From positions 62,680,598 to 62,744,597 of the forward strand of contig CM045758.1 of the NCBI GenBank assembly GCA_025200525.1: 64,000 bases of DNA. The letters run 5' to 3'. Below the pieces are notes generated by a model. It made no database searches, was not told where the DNA came from, and saw only the letters and a list, made by a program, of their open reading frames with translations. This document shows, piece after piece, positions 20,618 through 32,790 of this stretch. The position numbers and the translations under genes are program-made. How positions within the stretch are numbered: the first letter of the stretch is position 1; each line of letters opens with the position of its first letter. The stretch is from Camellia lanceoleosa. Taxonomy: Eukaryota; Streptophyta; Magnoliopsida; Ericales; Theaceae.

Positions 20618-20660
20618 CCCTCCGTCGAGAGGGCCAATTGTTGTAATAAGTGTGCGTGTG
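20618..20660 (+). other. Conserved CCCTC/GAGGG hairpin followed by AATAAG and a GT-rich run
   Basis: CCCTCCGTCGAGAGGG at 20618-20633, then TTGTAATAAGTGTGCGTGTG. The same arrangement stands at 24062-24075, 48281-48296, 58174-58189 and, reversed, 10590-10575. AATAA plus a GT-rich run resembles a 3'-end processing signal, so this may be where LTR transcripts end; that is inference. Confidence 0.5.
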
Positions 20661-20711
20661 TGTGATGCATGTCTTCCAACCCCCATTTCTTTCTCCCTTT
20701 TATTTACTAGC

Positions 20712-23700
20712 TGTAGACACCCCATTTTGACCGACCTTAAGACTCAGACATCATCGATTGAGCACTCAGTGATGGTGCATGTTGTGCTCGTTCTGAGGTT
20801 TCGGAGTTTCGGCTGAGAGCCTTACTCCCGGACCTCGAGACCCTTTTGTGCTTTGCCTCAGTTTGCGAACCAGGTCTTGTTTTCTCTTCCCGAATGGAGG
20901 GGGTGGTCTCGTAGACCATCTCAGTGGCCATAGGCTACTTTTCGTGGTCGCAGGCCACTGTTCCTGTTTGGAGACCAGTTTTTGATTTTCGGAGCTGTCG
21001 GCCGCACGCCTCGGTTCGGGACCGCTTAACTTTCTTCATTTGCTCCGGTTTTTGGCACATACCTTGTTTCCTCTCTCTAGAGGGACACTGTGGCCCGGGA
21101 GACCACCTTCGTGGTCGCACACCACTTTCAATGCTTAACAGTCAGTTTTCGGGGCACCCGGCTACGCATTTTGGCCCCTGAACCCTCGTTTTCCATCCGT
21201 CTTGGTTCATTTTGGCATGGACCCTATTTTCATTGTTTGGAAGGTGTACAAGGGTGGGAGGCCACCTTTACTCCTTGGAGACCACCTTGCTCTTCGCCGG
21301 CCATTTTTCTTGACAGGAAGCTGGTTTCCTTGGTTTTTGGGCCACATTTGCTGGTCTCCCACCACACCACTAGCTTGCATTCAATGGGGAGACCACCAAA
21401 TGGGTCTACTGACCACCTGACCCTTTTGAACTGGTCGGTCGACCAGGGGAAGTGGTCGGCCGACCACTTGAACTGGTCGGCCTGCCTCCCTCAGTCTTGT
21501 CTCTATGAGTGTGTGCCAGCTGTGCTAACTGGGAGGCACAGACTGCATCCTCATGTATGGAGGATGTTCGCCCTTGGTTTTAAGCTTCTAGGAGAAGCTT
21601 TAGTCCCTCTTGTCTATAAAGGAAGGGCTCCCCTTCCTTGTAGAGGGTTCTAATTTGGCTGAAGCATACACACATACATCTCCCCATTGTCTCTATATTT
21701 TGGGTTCAAAAGTGCTAAGTTCTTGCCCCTTTGCACACTACCTCTTAGCCTAACACCTCCAACACCAACCCAAGCTTCTTGGAGGGTCTTTAGAGGTCCT
21801 AAGGAGCTGCATTTTGTGTCCATAAGCTGCTGGAGTTGCTGAGTTACAAGGGTAACACCCTATTCCCTCTTTTGGGCTTTATTTTGCTTCATTTTTTAGC
21901 TATACTTGAGAGCATATTTGAGCTTCGGTGTAGACTAAAAAAAGTCTTATTTTGAGGTCCTTAACATGTTTGTTTAAGATCATTTTTCTGTTGGGGGTCA
22001 TCTACCCCCTTGCATGCTTCATTTTACCTTGTTTTGAGCCATGCCTTAGAGCATTTGTGTTGGCTTTTGTTTGGCCTCTTAGCCACTGAAATCTAGTGGA
22101 TTTTTAGTGGCTAGCATGCTGTTTTGAGTGCCAAAATCAGAGAGGGGTGCCCCTCTCTCTCCTTGTTTTGTTTTCTAGCATTTTTGGCCTTACAAAGGAG
22201 CCCTTATTTGCATGCTTCCAAGCCATGTTTTAGGCCATTTTTTATGAGTTTTACGACCTGAATAGGCTCTGCCAGAGCTTGTTTTGCCATATTGGATGTC
22301 CATCTTGCATGTGTAAAATAACCCTCTTCATAGCATATCAAAGGAGCATCTCATTCTTGCATGCATTAACCATGTTTCAGTGGGTTTTTGGGCTTTATTT
22401 GGCATGTCATACCTCTAAATTTTGCTGGTTTAGTGGCCTCTTGATTTCCTCACATGCTTGTAGTGCAAATCCTCTTTACTAGCTTACATTGCATGCTATT
22501 TTGGCCTTTGATTCTAGCACTTTTTAGCTATGCCTTAAACTAATTTTGTGCATGTTTTGCACTGCCTTAGCTCTGTTTTTGGGCCTCATGGTCGAATGAT
22601 GTTTGCTATGCATGGTTGTAGTTCAATACCCTTGCCTAGCTTTGAGTTTTGAAGCCTATTGCATGCGTATTTTGAGGTGTTTCCATGTTTTGGCATCATT
22701 GTGAATCATATTTCAGAGCTTATATGTATGCCATATTCCCATGTTTTCTACTCTTTAAATGTGTTTGAGAGTTATGCATGAGTACCTCATTTCTGGACCA
22801 TTGCATGAGCTTCATTTCCACGCTTTGCGAGCCATCATTTTAGTCCATATTTGCTACTGTTTTGGCCTGCATAGGGACTATTTGGGTCTGGTTTGTCCAT
22901 TTGAGTATTGCTTTGCATGTCTATAGTGTAATCTACTTCACTAGTTTCGGTATTTGGGCCATCTAGCATGCATTGTGTGAGGTGTTTGCATGATTCGGGA
23001 CCATCTTGCATGTCATTTCAGAGCTGGAAAATATGTGATTGTATGCCATGTTTCATGCTTACCATGCTTTGGTGGAGTTGCACTTTGTGCCTTAGGTTTG
23101 GTCCCTTGCATTTGTGCATGTTTGTATGTGTGTTGTTACTTCATTTTCATCATGTATGGCCACTGATTTGACTGTGGCTCAGGCTCATTCATTTTAGTTT
23201 AAGTCCATCTTGCATTATGTATGCCATATCCATGTTGTCGCATGCTTGATCGTCGCATTGTGTATGCCTTGTTCATGTCTTCGTGCATGTCCATCTTCGT
23301 ATGTGCATTGCATATGCCATATAGTCCATGTGCATTGTGTATGCTAGTTGCATGTTTGCATATCACCCCTCGTATGCTAGCATGATTAGGTTGCATTGCG
23401 TTTAGGGTTGCATTCTAGTTATATTGTGTATGCCATGTATATTGCATTGTGTTTGGAATAGGGTTTAGTCCAAACATGGGAAACGAGGGACATTTCATGC
23501 TCCAAGTGACGAAACGTGCCTCGATTCTCGGTCGCCGACATCCGGATTACCCATGATGGAGTTTAGGCCTTTTTGTGTTTATATGTTCATTCATTTTACA
23601 TCGAGTCATGCAATCTGACTCCTCGACCATCATGCATCGAGATGCATGATCGGTGGCATGAGGATCGAGGACTATACTCCCTGGAGCTTGTGCAATAATG

Positions 23701-25210
23701 GGGAGAGTGGTCATGCACACATATGTTGAAAATACTTTGCCATGCCCCTTTCTCGCTCTCTGTTGCAGCAAACTAGAAACCAGCAACAAGAACTGGTCAG
23801 CAGCCTTCTGGAGCTTTGTACAGTGTTCTGGGACCAGTTGCAAACAGAGGCAAATCGGGGCATCGCGATGGATTTCCCGACAAGGCGACTTGAGCATGCA
23901 TGAATCCCTATCATTTGGAACAGAGCCGAGGTAGTCCATTTTGTTTAATTGGCATGCTAGTTTCCTTACTTACTTAGTTAATTCGTTAATTAATTAATGT
24001 TGTGTAATAATTAGTTTAATTAGCTTAGATTAGCTAGTTTATTCTGTACTATTCATTCGGACCCTCCGATGAGGGCAATGTTGTAATAAGTGTGCGTGTG
24101 TGTGTGATGCATGTCTTCCAACCCCACGTCTTTCTCCCTTTTATTTACCAGCTTATGATGATTAGTTTTAGGGCATGTTTCAATTAGCATCCTTATGCTC
24201 GCATGATTGCATCCATTCATCTGTCTTGCATACACCGGGCTTGGCGCATCATACTAACTGCATTGTATTTCAGTTCCAAGTTGAATACATGTTATTTGTA
24301 ACATCTCATATGCCATTTTAGAATAGCCGAGCCTATCTTAGTTGCATCCTGCATGTGTTGCATTAGGCATTCTTGACATAGCTAGGATCATGCATTGTTT
24401 TCTAACATAGCTCTTGTTTTGGCTCGGAGTACTCGGTGAGTGTTTATGCTTTAGCATCCTTGCATGTGTGTGAGTAATTGCCATGATAGCATGCTTGCCA
24501 TGTGGCTAACTGATTATGTGATATACCTGCCTGAATGCCTGTGGGTGAAGGTTGGATTACTTGAATTGGAACAATTCATCGATTGCAAGTTTTAAGCCCA
24601 CTTGAGAGTGGCAAATCACCCTGTTTTCTAAGCCCACTTGAGGGTGGAAAATCCACGTCTTAGCCTACTTACGAGTAGCACCATCAAACCATTTTCAAAA
24701 AAACAAACATGAAATGTTTTGTTTCAACTCAGAAGATCTAGTCTATACTTGTATGTCGTGCGCATAACATAGTAATTCTAGGCTAATAACCGAAATAAGA
24801 GCACATGTGTTTTCAAAAACAACATATCATGTTAGTAAAGGCCGATCTTTGATCGGGCAAGTGGGGGTGTTCATTGCATGACCTTCCCCTCTCGTACCCA
24901 AGTTCCTAAGCCGAGGCAACTTTGGTGATGACGGACACGTGGCCTTAGGCATGAGTCAGGGTTTCCGAAATTCCCCAAAAATAAAATATTTAGGTGGTGA
25001 CTCTGTACCTGGCAAAGCAGTCCATGTTTGGCACTTCTTTCTAAAAATCAGTTTTTCAAAAAGATTTGCTGGATTTGGATTCTTTGGTGATTTATTGATC
25101 TTGCATTGCACTTTGTAGGATTAGATTCAAAACCGTGACATTGAGTCCGAACTGTAGTAAGCCCAATGAACAAAACGAGATTTCTCTCGGGACGTTCGGG
25201 GACGTCTACA
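20712..25210 (+). mobile_element. Tat solo LTR nested in the 5' LTR of Tat copy 2 (4.5 kb)
   Basis: Starts TGTAGACACCCC and ends GACGTCTACA, flanked by CTAGC (20707-20711) and CCAGC (25211-25215). The uninterrupted 3' LTR reads CCAGC at 48384, so the left copy carries one change. It contains no coding domains. It belongs to a different subfamily than its host: TATA-like TCTATAAAGG at 21613-21622, the exact 20-bp palindrome AAGTGGTCGGCCGACCACTT in 21450-21470, hairpins H1-H3 at 21993-22158, and the 54-bp palindrome near 23480. Confidence 0.92.
21993..22158 (+). other. LTR hairpin set, copy b (H1 21993-22009, H2 22083-22110, H3 22139-22158)
   Basis: H1 GGGGGT, loop CATCT, ACCCCC. H2 as in copy a with C-to-T changes. 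H3 AGAGAGGGG against CCCCTCTCT, sequence different from copy a but fully paired. Confidence 0.7.
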
Positions 25211-26280
25211 CCAGCTTTCGATGGTTAGTTTTAGGGCATGTTTCAATTAGCATACTTATGCTCGCATGTTTGCATTTATTCATCTGTCTTACACGTATCG
25301 AGCTTGGCGCATCATAACAACTACATTGTATTTCAATTCCTATTTGAATACATGTACCAATTGTTGCATTCTTATGCCATCTTAGAATAGCCGAGCCTAT
25401 CTTAGCTGCATTTTTTCATGTGTTGTATTAGGCATTGTTGACATAGCTAGGATCATGCATTGATTACTAACTAGCTTCTTTTTTGGCTTGGAGTACACTG
25501 TGAGTGTTTACGCTTTAGCATACTGCATGAGATGTGTATGTTGCCATGTATAGTATGCTTGCCGTGAGGCTATTTTCTTAACTGATATAACCGTATGAAT
25601 GCCTGTGGATGAAGGCTTGATTGCCTGGATTGGAACAACTCGATGATTGAGAGTTTTAAGTCCACTTGAAGTGGCAAAATTATGTTTTCTAAGCCCACTT
25701 GAGGGTGGAAAATCCGCGTCTTAGCCTACTTGCGAGTAGCAACTTCAAACCATTTTCGAAAAACAAACATGAGTTGTTTTGTTCCAATCCGCGTGATTGA
25801 GTCTATACTTGTATGTTGTGCGCATCACATAGTAAGCTAGCTAATAAACTGGAATAAGACCACATGTGTTTTCAAAAACAACATATCATGTTAGTAAAGG
25901 CCGATCCTTTGATCGGGCGAGCAGGGGTGCTCATTGCATGACTTTCCCTCTCGTACCCAAGTTCCCGAGCCGAGGCAACTCTGGTGATGACGGACACATG
26001 GCCTTAGACACGAGTCAGGGTTTCCTAAATTTCTCAAAAACAAAACATTTAGGTGGCGACTTTGAAATCTGGCAAAACAGTCCATGTTTGGCGCTTTTTG
26101 ATTAAAATCGATTTTCCAAAACGATTTGCCGAATTTGCACCCTTTGGTGATTTATCAGTCTTACATTGTACTTTATGAGATTATATTCAGAACCATGATA
26201 GGAGTCCAAACTGTAGTAGCTAAGAACTAACAATTCGCGCCCTCGCGCGTGGAGCAGAGTTCCGGGCGGTCTATAGTTTC

Positions 26281-26302
26281 TGGCGACTCTGCTGAGGATT
26301 TA
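26281..26302 (+). other. Primer binding site of Tat copy 2 (tRNA-Arg)
   Basis: TGGCGACTCTGCTGAGGAT, five bases after the LTR. It matches the complement of plant tRNA-Arg(ACG) with CCA at all but about two positions. The tRNA-Arg primer is typical of Ogre/Tat elements. Confidence 0.88.
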
Positions 26303-27050
26303 GAGAACTTGACTCAAAATCATGATATGTTGTTTTGTCTACACTTATGTGTTTCTTTGCATTGCATTTGCATTGGTGTGCCTAAGTCACTGTGTTTACC
26401 GTGTTCTATTCCTGAACGGTTTATCGGAGGCTTGCTTAGAAAAGCGTGCCATAAGGCTGACCGGTTACGGGCTCTGCCACGATGGGAACACAAACCCCGA
26501 TTTTTACCGAGGCACCCTTTTTTACCATTCAACCTAGTGCATATCGGAATCCATAGTGACTATTCCAAACTAGGACAGGTTGCTTACCTGATTGTAGGTT
26601 GTTTGAAACCACTGTGTGCGTAGTGAAACCCTAGTTCTCGATGAAACTAGGACAGGGAAACCATATCCCTCCATAGGGGTCTTTTGGCTCTCATTTGCTT
26701 ACTACGTGCTTTTAGAGTGTGTCTCTGCAGGAATGCATGTATCAGTTTGCAAGTTTGGGTATCAGGCCCATGAACATCGTATTTTAAGAATCGGTTTTAC
26801 ACGAGGGTCAGTTGGCGATGATTTGGGAGCGATGATCGATATTGAGAACAATGTATTCAGCTTACAAATATCAACTGTGTGTTGTGTTTATTTAAGCTGT
26901 TATGTTGTCCGTTTTTCTGGCTATTTGTTTCCTTATTTATGCTTTATTTATCTTTTTGCTAGGGTAGTTTAGCACAATTGCTTCCGACCAGGAAGATATT
27001 CCCCAAGCACTCTAGGTTAGAGGTCGAAGACTTCATCGATCCGAGGATCT
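26303..27050 (+). other. Untranslated leader of Tat copy 2
   Basis: No supported ORF: the open stretches at 26249-26623 and 26616-26972 have no counterpart frame in copy 1. The segment 26400-26530, with TGACCGGTTACGGGCTCTGC, is the part best kept between the two copies and could be a packaging or dimer signal. Confidence 0.6.
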
Positions 27051-28678
27051 GATGGACGGACAACTAGTGTTCTTTTCCTTACCCCCGGTTGCTAGACAGA
27101 GGTCAATTAGGCGCAGTTCATTAGCATAGCAGTTACCAGAACAGTGGTCCTTATCCACCCCGCCAGTGAGTAGTCAGGCTGAGGTTTCAGTTTCCACCGC
27201 AAAGACAGATATGCTGGTTGTTCAGTTAGACCCACATCTTATGGAAAGCATAGAGGGCATGATGCGTCAGCTCCAAGAAACTATGCAAGCCATGCAGCGG
27301 GATCTTTGCGAGCGGTACATTTTAGCGTCAGCGAAGTTGTAACTGCGGAAGCGGATTGCCAAACTTAAACAACGGCAAGCGCAACCTGACAAGCGAAGCA
27401 TCCGCTTCGTACCCACCTCCTCCCTCAGCTAGAGTTCCAACACTCGGGGAGATTGCAAATGTCCAGGAAGATACGGACATCCCAACGGAGCCAGTTCCGC
27501 CATCAGTTCTACCACAGATTTCAAAGTCACCAGCCTTCTCAACAGATGCACCTTTTGAATCTGAGATGGACCCAACTGCTTTGAAAATGAGTAAGCTTGA
27601 GAAGCTGTTCAAACGGGTCTAGGGAGTCAGTTCCATTCCAGACATAGAGGATGGATACACCGATTCGGCGGTGACTTTGTCGGACCGGTTCAAGATGCCA
27701 TATATAGACCGTTTTGATGGTTGTGAGGACCCCATGGTCCATCTGCGATTGTTTTCAGATATCCTAGGGCCAATGGGCCTCTCCAGGTTGCAGAAGCTTT
27801 CCCTATTCGGCCGAACCCTGTCGGGTGTTGCGGCTATTTGATACGCAAAGCTGGAGGACTCTGTCATGAGAAGCTGGGAGGAAATGGCTGAGGCCTTTGT
27901 AGCTCAATACTCCTACAACACGCAGATCAAGATCACAACTTGTGATCTTGAGACAACTAGACAGGAGCCAAAAGAGAGCTTCTCCGACTTTGTAACCTGT
28001 TAGAGGGCCAAAGCTTCTATGATGACCATCAGGCCAACTGACAAAGATCAAATACGAATGGTTGTGCGCAACCTCCAACCCAAACTCATGCAAAAGATGA
28101 TCGTCTTACCCCTCCCTACCTTTGCGGATTTACACGAGATCGGGGTACAGATTGAGGACGCCATGAAGCAGGGTCTCATTGACCATGAGAGAGAGCAGCC
28201 CAAGAGGGCATTTTCTCGCAGTACGAATGCAGGCACGAGTAATGCTGCAGCTTCCAGAACTTCAGATGTGGGCATGGTCACCACCACCCCTCCAAAAACA
28301 CTCATGACCACACCATTCACGGTTAGTGCGTCGAGTAGCTCTAAGCACCAAATATCCACCTCGAGGCTAGAGAACCTTTTCTCCACTATACATGCCCCTG
28401 TCCAAAGCTCTGGGGGTTCTAATCAGGAAAGGGCATTTGAAGCCCCTGGAGCCGCGGCCATTACCAGACAAACTCCATGCTTCCCATAACCTAGCCAAAT
28501 ACTGTGCCTTTCACCAACAGCTTGGTCACAACACCGACCAATATTACAGACTGCGTCACGAGATCCAGGATCTCGTGTACAATAGGGTGATCGTACCTCT
28601 AGAAAAACCAAATGTCACAACCAACCCTCTCCCACCACATAACCAAGCTCCACCACCCAAACGCATCAACCTGATCTA
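27051..28678 (+). pseudogene. Tat copy 2 gag
   Basis: From ATG 27051 a weak N-terminal helix (LMESIEGMMRQLQETMQAM), then a Pro-rich stretch (27356-27560), then the gag core: MSKLEKLFKRV, FKMPYIDRFDG, VHLRLFSDILGPMGLSR, WEEMAEAFVAQYSYN, ETTRQEPKESFSDF, VVRNLQPKLMQKMIV (27590-28150), a Ser/Thr linker, and the Cys/His stretch YCAFHQQLGHNTDQYYRLRH near 28497. Stops occur at about 27145, 27343, 27620, 27840 and 28002, and the frame changes near 28400. Gag would coat and package the RNA. Confidence 0.88.
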
Positions 28679-28688
28679 AACTAGGGTT

Positions 28689-29560
28689 GTGCCATACGAC
28701 CCTAGTATATACATCACACCTTCTCACTTACCCAAGCCGAAGGTGTTCATTCCAGACAGCACGGATTTGTGCATGTTGAGTATCTCCCAAACCCAACCTG
28801 AACCGGTGGTGGTGACTATCGAAAATAGAATTGGGTCAATTCTGGGGGCAGAAGGGAATGATGATTCAGAGCCTAAGAGGTCTACGAGCTTTGAGTATAA
28901 CCCAAGCGGTTATATCACATCAACAGACCAGGCTAGGCCGAGGATAGAGTTGCCAGTTAGGGCAGAGATCAGTATGGTTCGGGAGAATGGACTTGGTCAG
29001 TGGTTAAATGACCTAACAGGGCTGGAAGAGGGCATTGCAAATCTGCAGTTCTTTGAAGAGCAGGACTCAGGGGATTTGGAAATCAGGGAAAATCGTCGAA
29101 GAGCGCCGGTGCTAAGAATTTCGCTTGGGATCCAGTCAGTTTGAATACAGAAGATACTGAACAACAGGCTATATTGAAGCAGTTTGAGCAGCAAAAGATT
29201 GAAGATCTTGAGAGGGCTAGGAAGGCCAAAGCCCCTGTGGGGAGCAAGCGTCTTGTCGCCTGAAAGCAGTTATGTGAACGGACAATTTGTCATGATTCTT
29301 CTTGACGGAATGTGGTGGGAAGACAATGACTTATGTCTTGCCCACACTGACGAAGATTGGGGACAGAACCAACCGAATGATACTTGGTATGTGGAGGAGG
29401 TTGACCACATGACCAGGAGTGGGCAGTATTTCAAGCCGCCACACTTGGATCAACAAAAGGCGTCCGGGAAGGACAAAGAAGCGGAGAGGCAGAAGGAAAA
29501 ACTGCTTGAGGAGGAGGCATCTTTGAAAGCAACTTAAGAAAATCAGCGGAACATCTCCAT
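28689..29560 (+). pseudogene. Tat copy 2 gag-protease spacer
   Basis: Two broken frames: 28689-29144 with an acidic segment (GQWLNDLTGLEEGIANLQFF) and 29184-29537 with DDNDLCLAHTDEDW-like and HMTRSGQYFKPPHLDQQ words. Copy 1 carries the matching spacer at 7137-6002. No enzyme motif is seen. Confidence 0.75.
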
Positions 29561-30225
29561 CTAGAGGCTGATGGTCTCAAGAGTTCACAAACAAAACATC
29601 CTTTTACGCAATGGACAAGGCCAAACTTTCAATCGATACCACGCCCGAGCAGGTTGGTAGGGTTGGTTTTTCCGGGAGGAGCTTCCGACTTTGAGCTTCA
29701 CTCACAAGCGCGCTGAGGGGTCAAATCATAACAAACCACTCTATATCTCTGTCGAGTGTAGAGAGAAATGGGTGCCGGTGGTCCTTGTTGACACAGGATC
29801 TGCTATCAACGTGTCTCCGTCAAGGACGGCATATGCTATCGGGTTGAAGCCCGCTGATTTGGTGCCTACGGTCTAGGTGATACGAACGTAAGACAATACT
29901 AGCAGAAAGGTAATGGGGACTATACAGATTCAGACTTAGGTTGGTCCAGGGCAACAGGATATTGACTTTCACGTCTTGGATGTCCCGGCAACCTTCAATC
30001 TACTCTTGGGGCGGCCGTGGCTGCACCAGGTGAAGGCGATCTCTTCCACTCTCCACCAAATGTTGAAGTATCCCCATGGGAAGGGGGTGGCCATCGTTTT
30101 TTGGAATTCTTCAATCCATCCGCCACTAGAGGTTTCTACACCAGTTCTGGAGATTGAACATGGCGCGGAGGATATGTTTTTGTCAGGATTTACCCTAGCT
30201 GAGGCCCGGGTTATATAGAACATCC
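29561..30225 (+). pseudogene. Tat copy 2 aspartic protease
   Basis: Frame with VPVVLVDTGSAINVSP (Asp codon at 29790), YAIGLKPADLVPT, DNTSRKVMGT, FHVLDVPATFNLLLGRPWLH and EDMFLSGFTLAEARVI. It is a retropepsin-type enzyme that would process the polyprotein. Stops at about 29874, 29890 and 30219 break it. The catalytic triplet is intact. Confidence 0.9.
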
Positions 30226-31102
30226 TAGCTGTGGATGAGGGGCTATACGTCAGCGCACAGTCTGTCTACCTTATGAACAAACTCCAGCACATCCCTGGGA
30301 TGGGATTAGGGCGAAGTGGCCGGAAGGGCATCGCAGCATCGGCCGAAGTGCCACATAACCCATATACCTTTGGTTTAGGTTATCTGCCTACCAAGGAGGA
30401 CTAGGTGAGGAAAGGAAAAGAGATGGTTGGAAGAGCCAGAGCCAAGCAGGCCGAGAAGCATTATGAGTTGATGCACCGACCTATCCAGGGGACCCTAGAC
30501 GGACGCTTTGTCTGGGAGGGGGAAGACTTCCCGTTCTACGGCTTCCCAGAGCCATGGCTGAATGAAGAGAGGTGGCGCTTGCCGAGGTTTGAGATTTTCT
30601 TTGACTTGCAATTGTCCGAGGATAACGTTGCCGAAGAGCAGACAGACCCATCAGCTAAGGCTAAGCAGTGCAAGGAGGAGGATTCTGAGAGCATAGAGAT
30701 TAAAATAGGGGTAGCACTGGCATGTCTACTCTCAGATCCTCAAATCGTACAGGAGTGCTTAGGGGATAATTTCTCAGTGTCCATGATAAGGAATGAAACG
30801 GCTGTGAGCTCATCTTCAAACATTTTGGATGCATCCATCGCACCCTCCCTCGTCTGGTAATACGAAGTGGGCTTTTTATCAAGCAGCACCGGGTCAGGTA
30901 GTGAGCCGGAATCTAATTCCACCGAGTTTGTGGAGTCAGAATCAGGTTCCAGCTCATCTGAGTCTGAGTCTGGTATTCTTGGTGGTGACAACCCGGATGC
31001 CACAGTCCTATCTAGGTCGTCTTTTTCTTTTTCCTTTGAGTCTACTGTAATAGAGGAATCAGGCGGACTGAATGTTATTAATGAAAATGGTACGGCTGTG
31101 GC
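30226..31102 (+). pseudogene. Protease-RT linker of Tat copy 2, with G-patch-like start and acidic Ser-rich part
   Basis: Begins LYVSAQSVYLMNKLQHIPGM and GLGRSGRKGIA, a glycine pattern like the G-patch found after some retroviral-type proteases, then NPYTFGLGYLPTKED, GKEMVGRARAKQAEKHYEL, FPFYGFPEPWLNEE and finally a Ser/Glu-rich run (TGSGSEPESNSTEFVESESG) at 30880-31000. In Ogre elements an intron lies between protease and RT; I looked for clear splice sites here and could not settle on any. Confidence 0.65.
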
Positions 31103-32280
31103 TTGCGAGTACTTTTTGTGCCTTTAATTTATTGCATTAATCAAGACTTTCAAAATTTTGATGAAAACGACGAGGAAGAAATCCCTCCGGTTTTGAAATA
31201 TTTGCTTGATCAAGAGCAGGAGATGTTTGTAAAACCTTTGGTTGATGAAATCACCACAATTAATGTTGGTGCTGAAAAGGACCCGCGGCTAGTCCAGATC
31301 GGGACCACATTGTCTTCGAAGGAGCGCGAGCGCTTAGTCGCTTTATTAAAAGATTTCAAAAATGTTTTCGTGTGGTCCTACGAAGACATGCCTGGAATCG
31401 ATCTTGAGATTGTACAGCACCGGATCCCTCTTGACCCAGAGACCTGACCTGTTAAGCAGAAACTCTGAAGGATCCGCCCGGACTGGGCTTTCCGGGCTCT
31501 GAAGATCAAAGAAGAGGTCACCAAGAAAATTAACGCAGGGTTCCTGTTGGTATCTGAATACCCTACTTGGTTGGCCAATATAGTTCCAGTGCCGAAGAAG
31601 GATGGCAGAATTCGAGTATGTGTGGACTTCAGGGATTTGAACAAAGCCAGTCCGAAGGATGACTTTCCTCTGCCGCATATCGATGAATTAGTGGACTTCA
31701 CTGCTGGGCATACGCTGCTCTCGTTCATGGATGGGTTTTTAGGCTACAATTAGATTTTGATGGCACTTGAAGACCGGGAGAAGACTGCTTTCACCACCAG
31801 TAGAAACCTATTGTTATAGGGTGATGCCGTTTGGGCTAAAATATTTGAGACTCACGTATCAATAAGTGCAAACCACGATTTTCCACGATATGATCCATAA
31901 AGAGGCTGCGGTGTATGTGGACGACATGATTGTCATGTCTAAGCAAACAGAGGGCCACTACACCATCTTGCAGAAATTCTTCCGAAGGATCAGAGAGTAT
32001 CGAGTGCGGCTAAATCCTCATAAATGTACATTTGGTGTCACTGACAGGAAAATCTTTGGGGTTCTTGATCACACAAACAGGTATCGAGGTCGATCCTTCC
32101 AAAATCAAGGCCATCTTAGAAATGCCACCATCAAGGACTGAAAATGAGGTGCGAGGCTTTCTGGGTAAAGTGCAATTCATAAGACGGTTTATTACAAAAT
32201 TAACCTTGACTTGTGAACCACTCTTTGGTCTCTTGAAGAAAGGAAAGAAGTTCCAATGGGACGGGCGATGCTAAGTTGCT
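31103..32280 (+). pseudogene. Tat copy 2 reverse transcriptase
   Basis: Words in order: EEEIPPVLKYLLDQ, DFKNVFVWSYEDMPGID, IVPVPKKDGRIRVCVDFRDL, LPHIDELVDFTAGHTLLSF, MDGFLGYN, then after a stop and frameshift near 31750-31800 IFHDMIHKEAAVYVDDMIVM with the catalytic YVDD at 31914-31925, LNPHKCTFGV and EVRGFLGKVQFIRRFI. The enzyme would copy RNA to DNA. At least three stops and two frameshifts. Confidence 0.9.
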
Positions 32281-32790
32281 TTCGAGCAGATCAAGCAATA
32301 TTTACAGAACCCACCCGTGTTGTCACCACCTGAGCCGAGGAAATCGTTGATTATGTACCTTTCAGTGACTGAAACTGCAATGGGTTGCATGCTTGCACAA
32401 GAGTCTGAGGATAAAGTAGAGAAGGCTATCTACTACTTGAGCAAGAAAATGCTGGATTACGAGACCCGCTATACTCCGCTGGAGAAGGCTTGTTTGGCCT
32501 TGGTATGGGCTACCAGGAAGCCGAGGCACTACCTGTTAGCTCAATCTATAATACTGGTTTCGAGATTAGACCCCATTAAATATCTTTTTAAGAAACCGGC
32601 ACTTACGGGTAGGGTAGCCCGTCGGTTGCTTATGCTTTCTGAATTTGATCTAAAGTACATGACACACAAGTCAGTGAAACGGAGAGCGGTAGCGGAGTTC
32701 CTAGCCAACCACCCAGTTGAAGGGGATGAAGCAGTTGAGTATCTGTTCCCAGACGAGGCCATTCTGTATGTTGAAGAAAAGACTTGGACG
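32281..32790 (+). pseudogene. Tat copy 2 first RNase H
   Basis: From the open frame starting 32317: LSVTETAMGCMLAQES, AIYYLSKKMLDYETRYTPLE, LALVWATRKPRHYLLA, YLFKKPALTGRVARRLLML and MTHKSVKRRAVAEFLANHP. This is the normal Ty3/gypsy RNase H joined to RT. It is the longest undamaged stretch of this pol (32317-33075). Confidence 0.88.

Larger units (their letters stand above)
17397..26275 (+). repeat. 5' LTR of Tat copy 2 (about 4.4 kb, split by a solo LTR)
   Basis: Made of 17397-20711 and 25211-26275 around the solo LTR. The total is about 4375 bp against about 4426 for the 3' LTR. It ends TCTATA where the 3' LTR has TCTACA. Contents in order: palindrome cluster and TATA-like box, hairpin set, CATGC-rich words, a 54-bp imperfect palindrome, a second palindrome cluster, a TTAATTAG-rich stretch, the CCCTC/GAGGG hairpin, and a final conserved block with GGACACGTGG just before the end. 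Confidence 0.92.

Noticed and set aside
26249..26972. Leader ORFs of 118-124 codons in Tat copy 2, possibly the Ogre ORF1
   Set aside because: Copy 1 has no matching frame in its leader, and no known domain is visible, so I treat the region as untranslated.
30226..31140. Ogre-type intron between protease and RT
   Set aside because: The position fits, but I could not pick convincing splice sites, and too many stops blur the frames.
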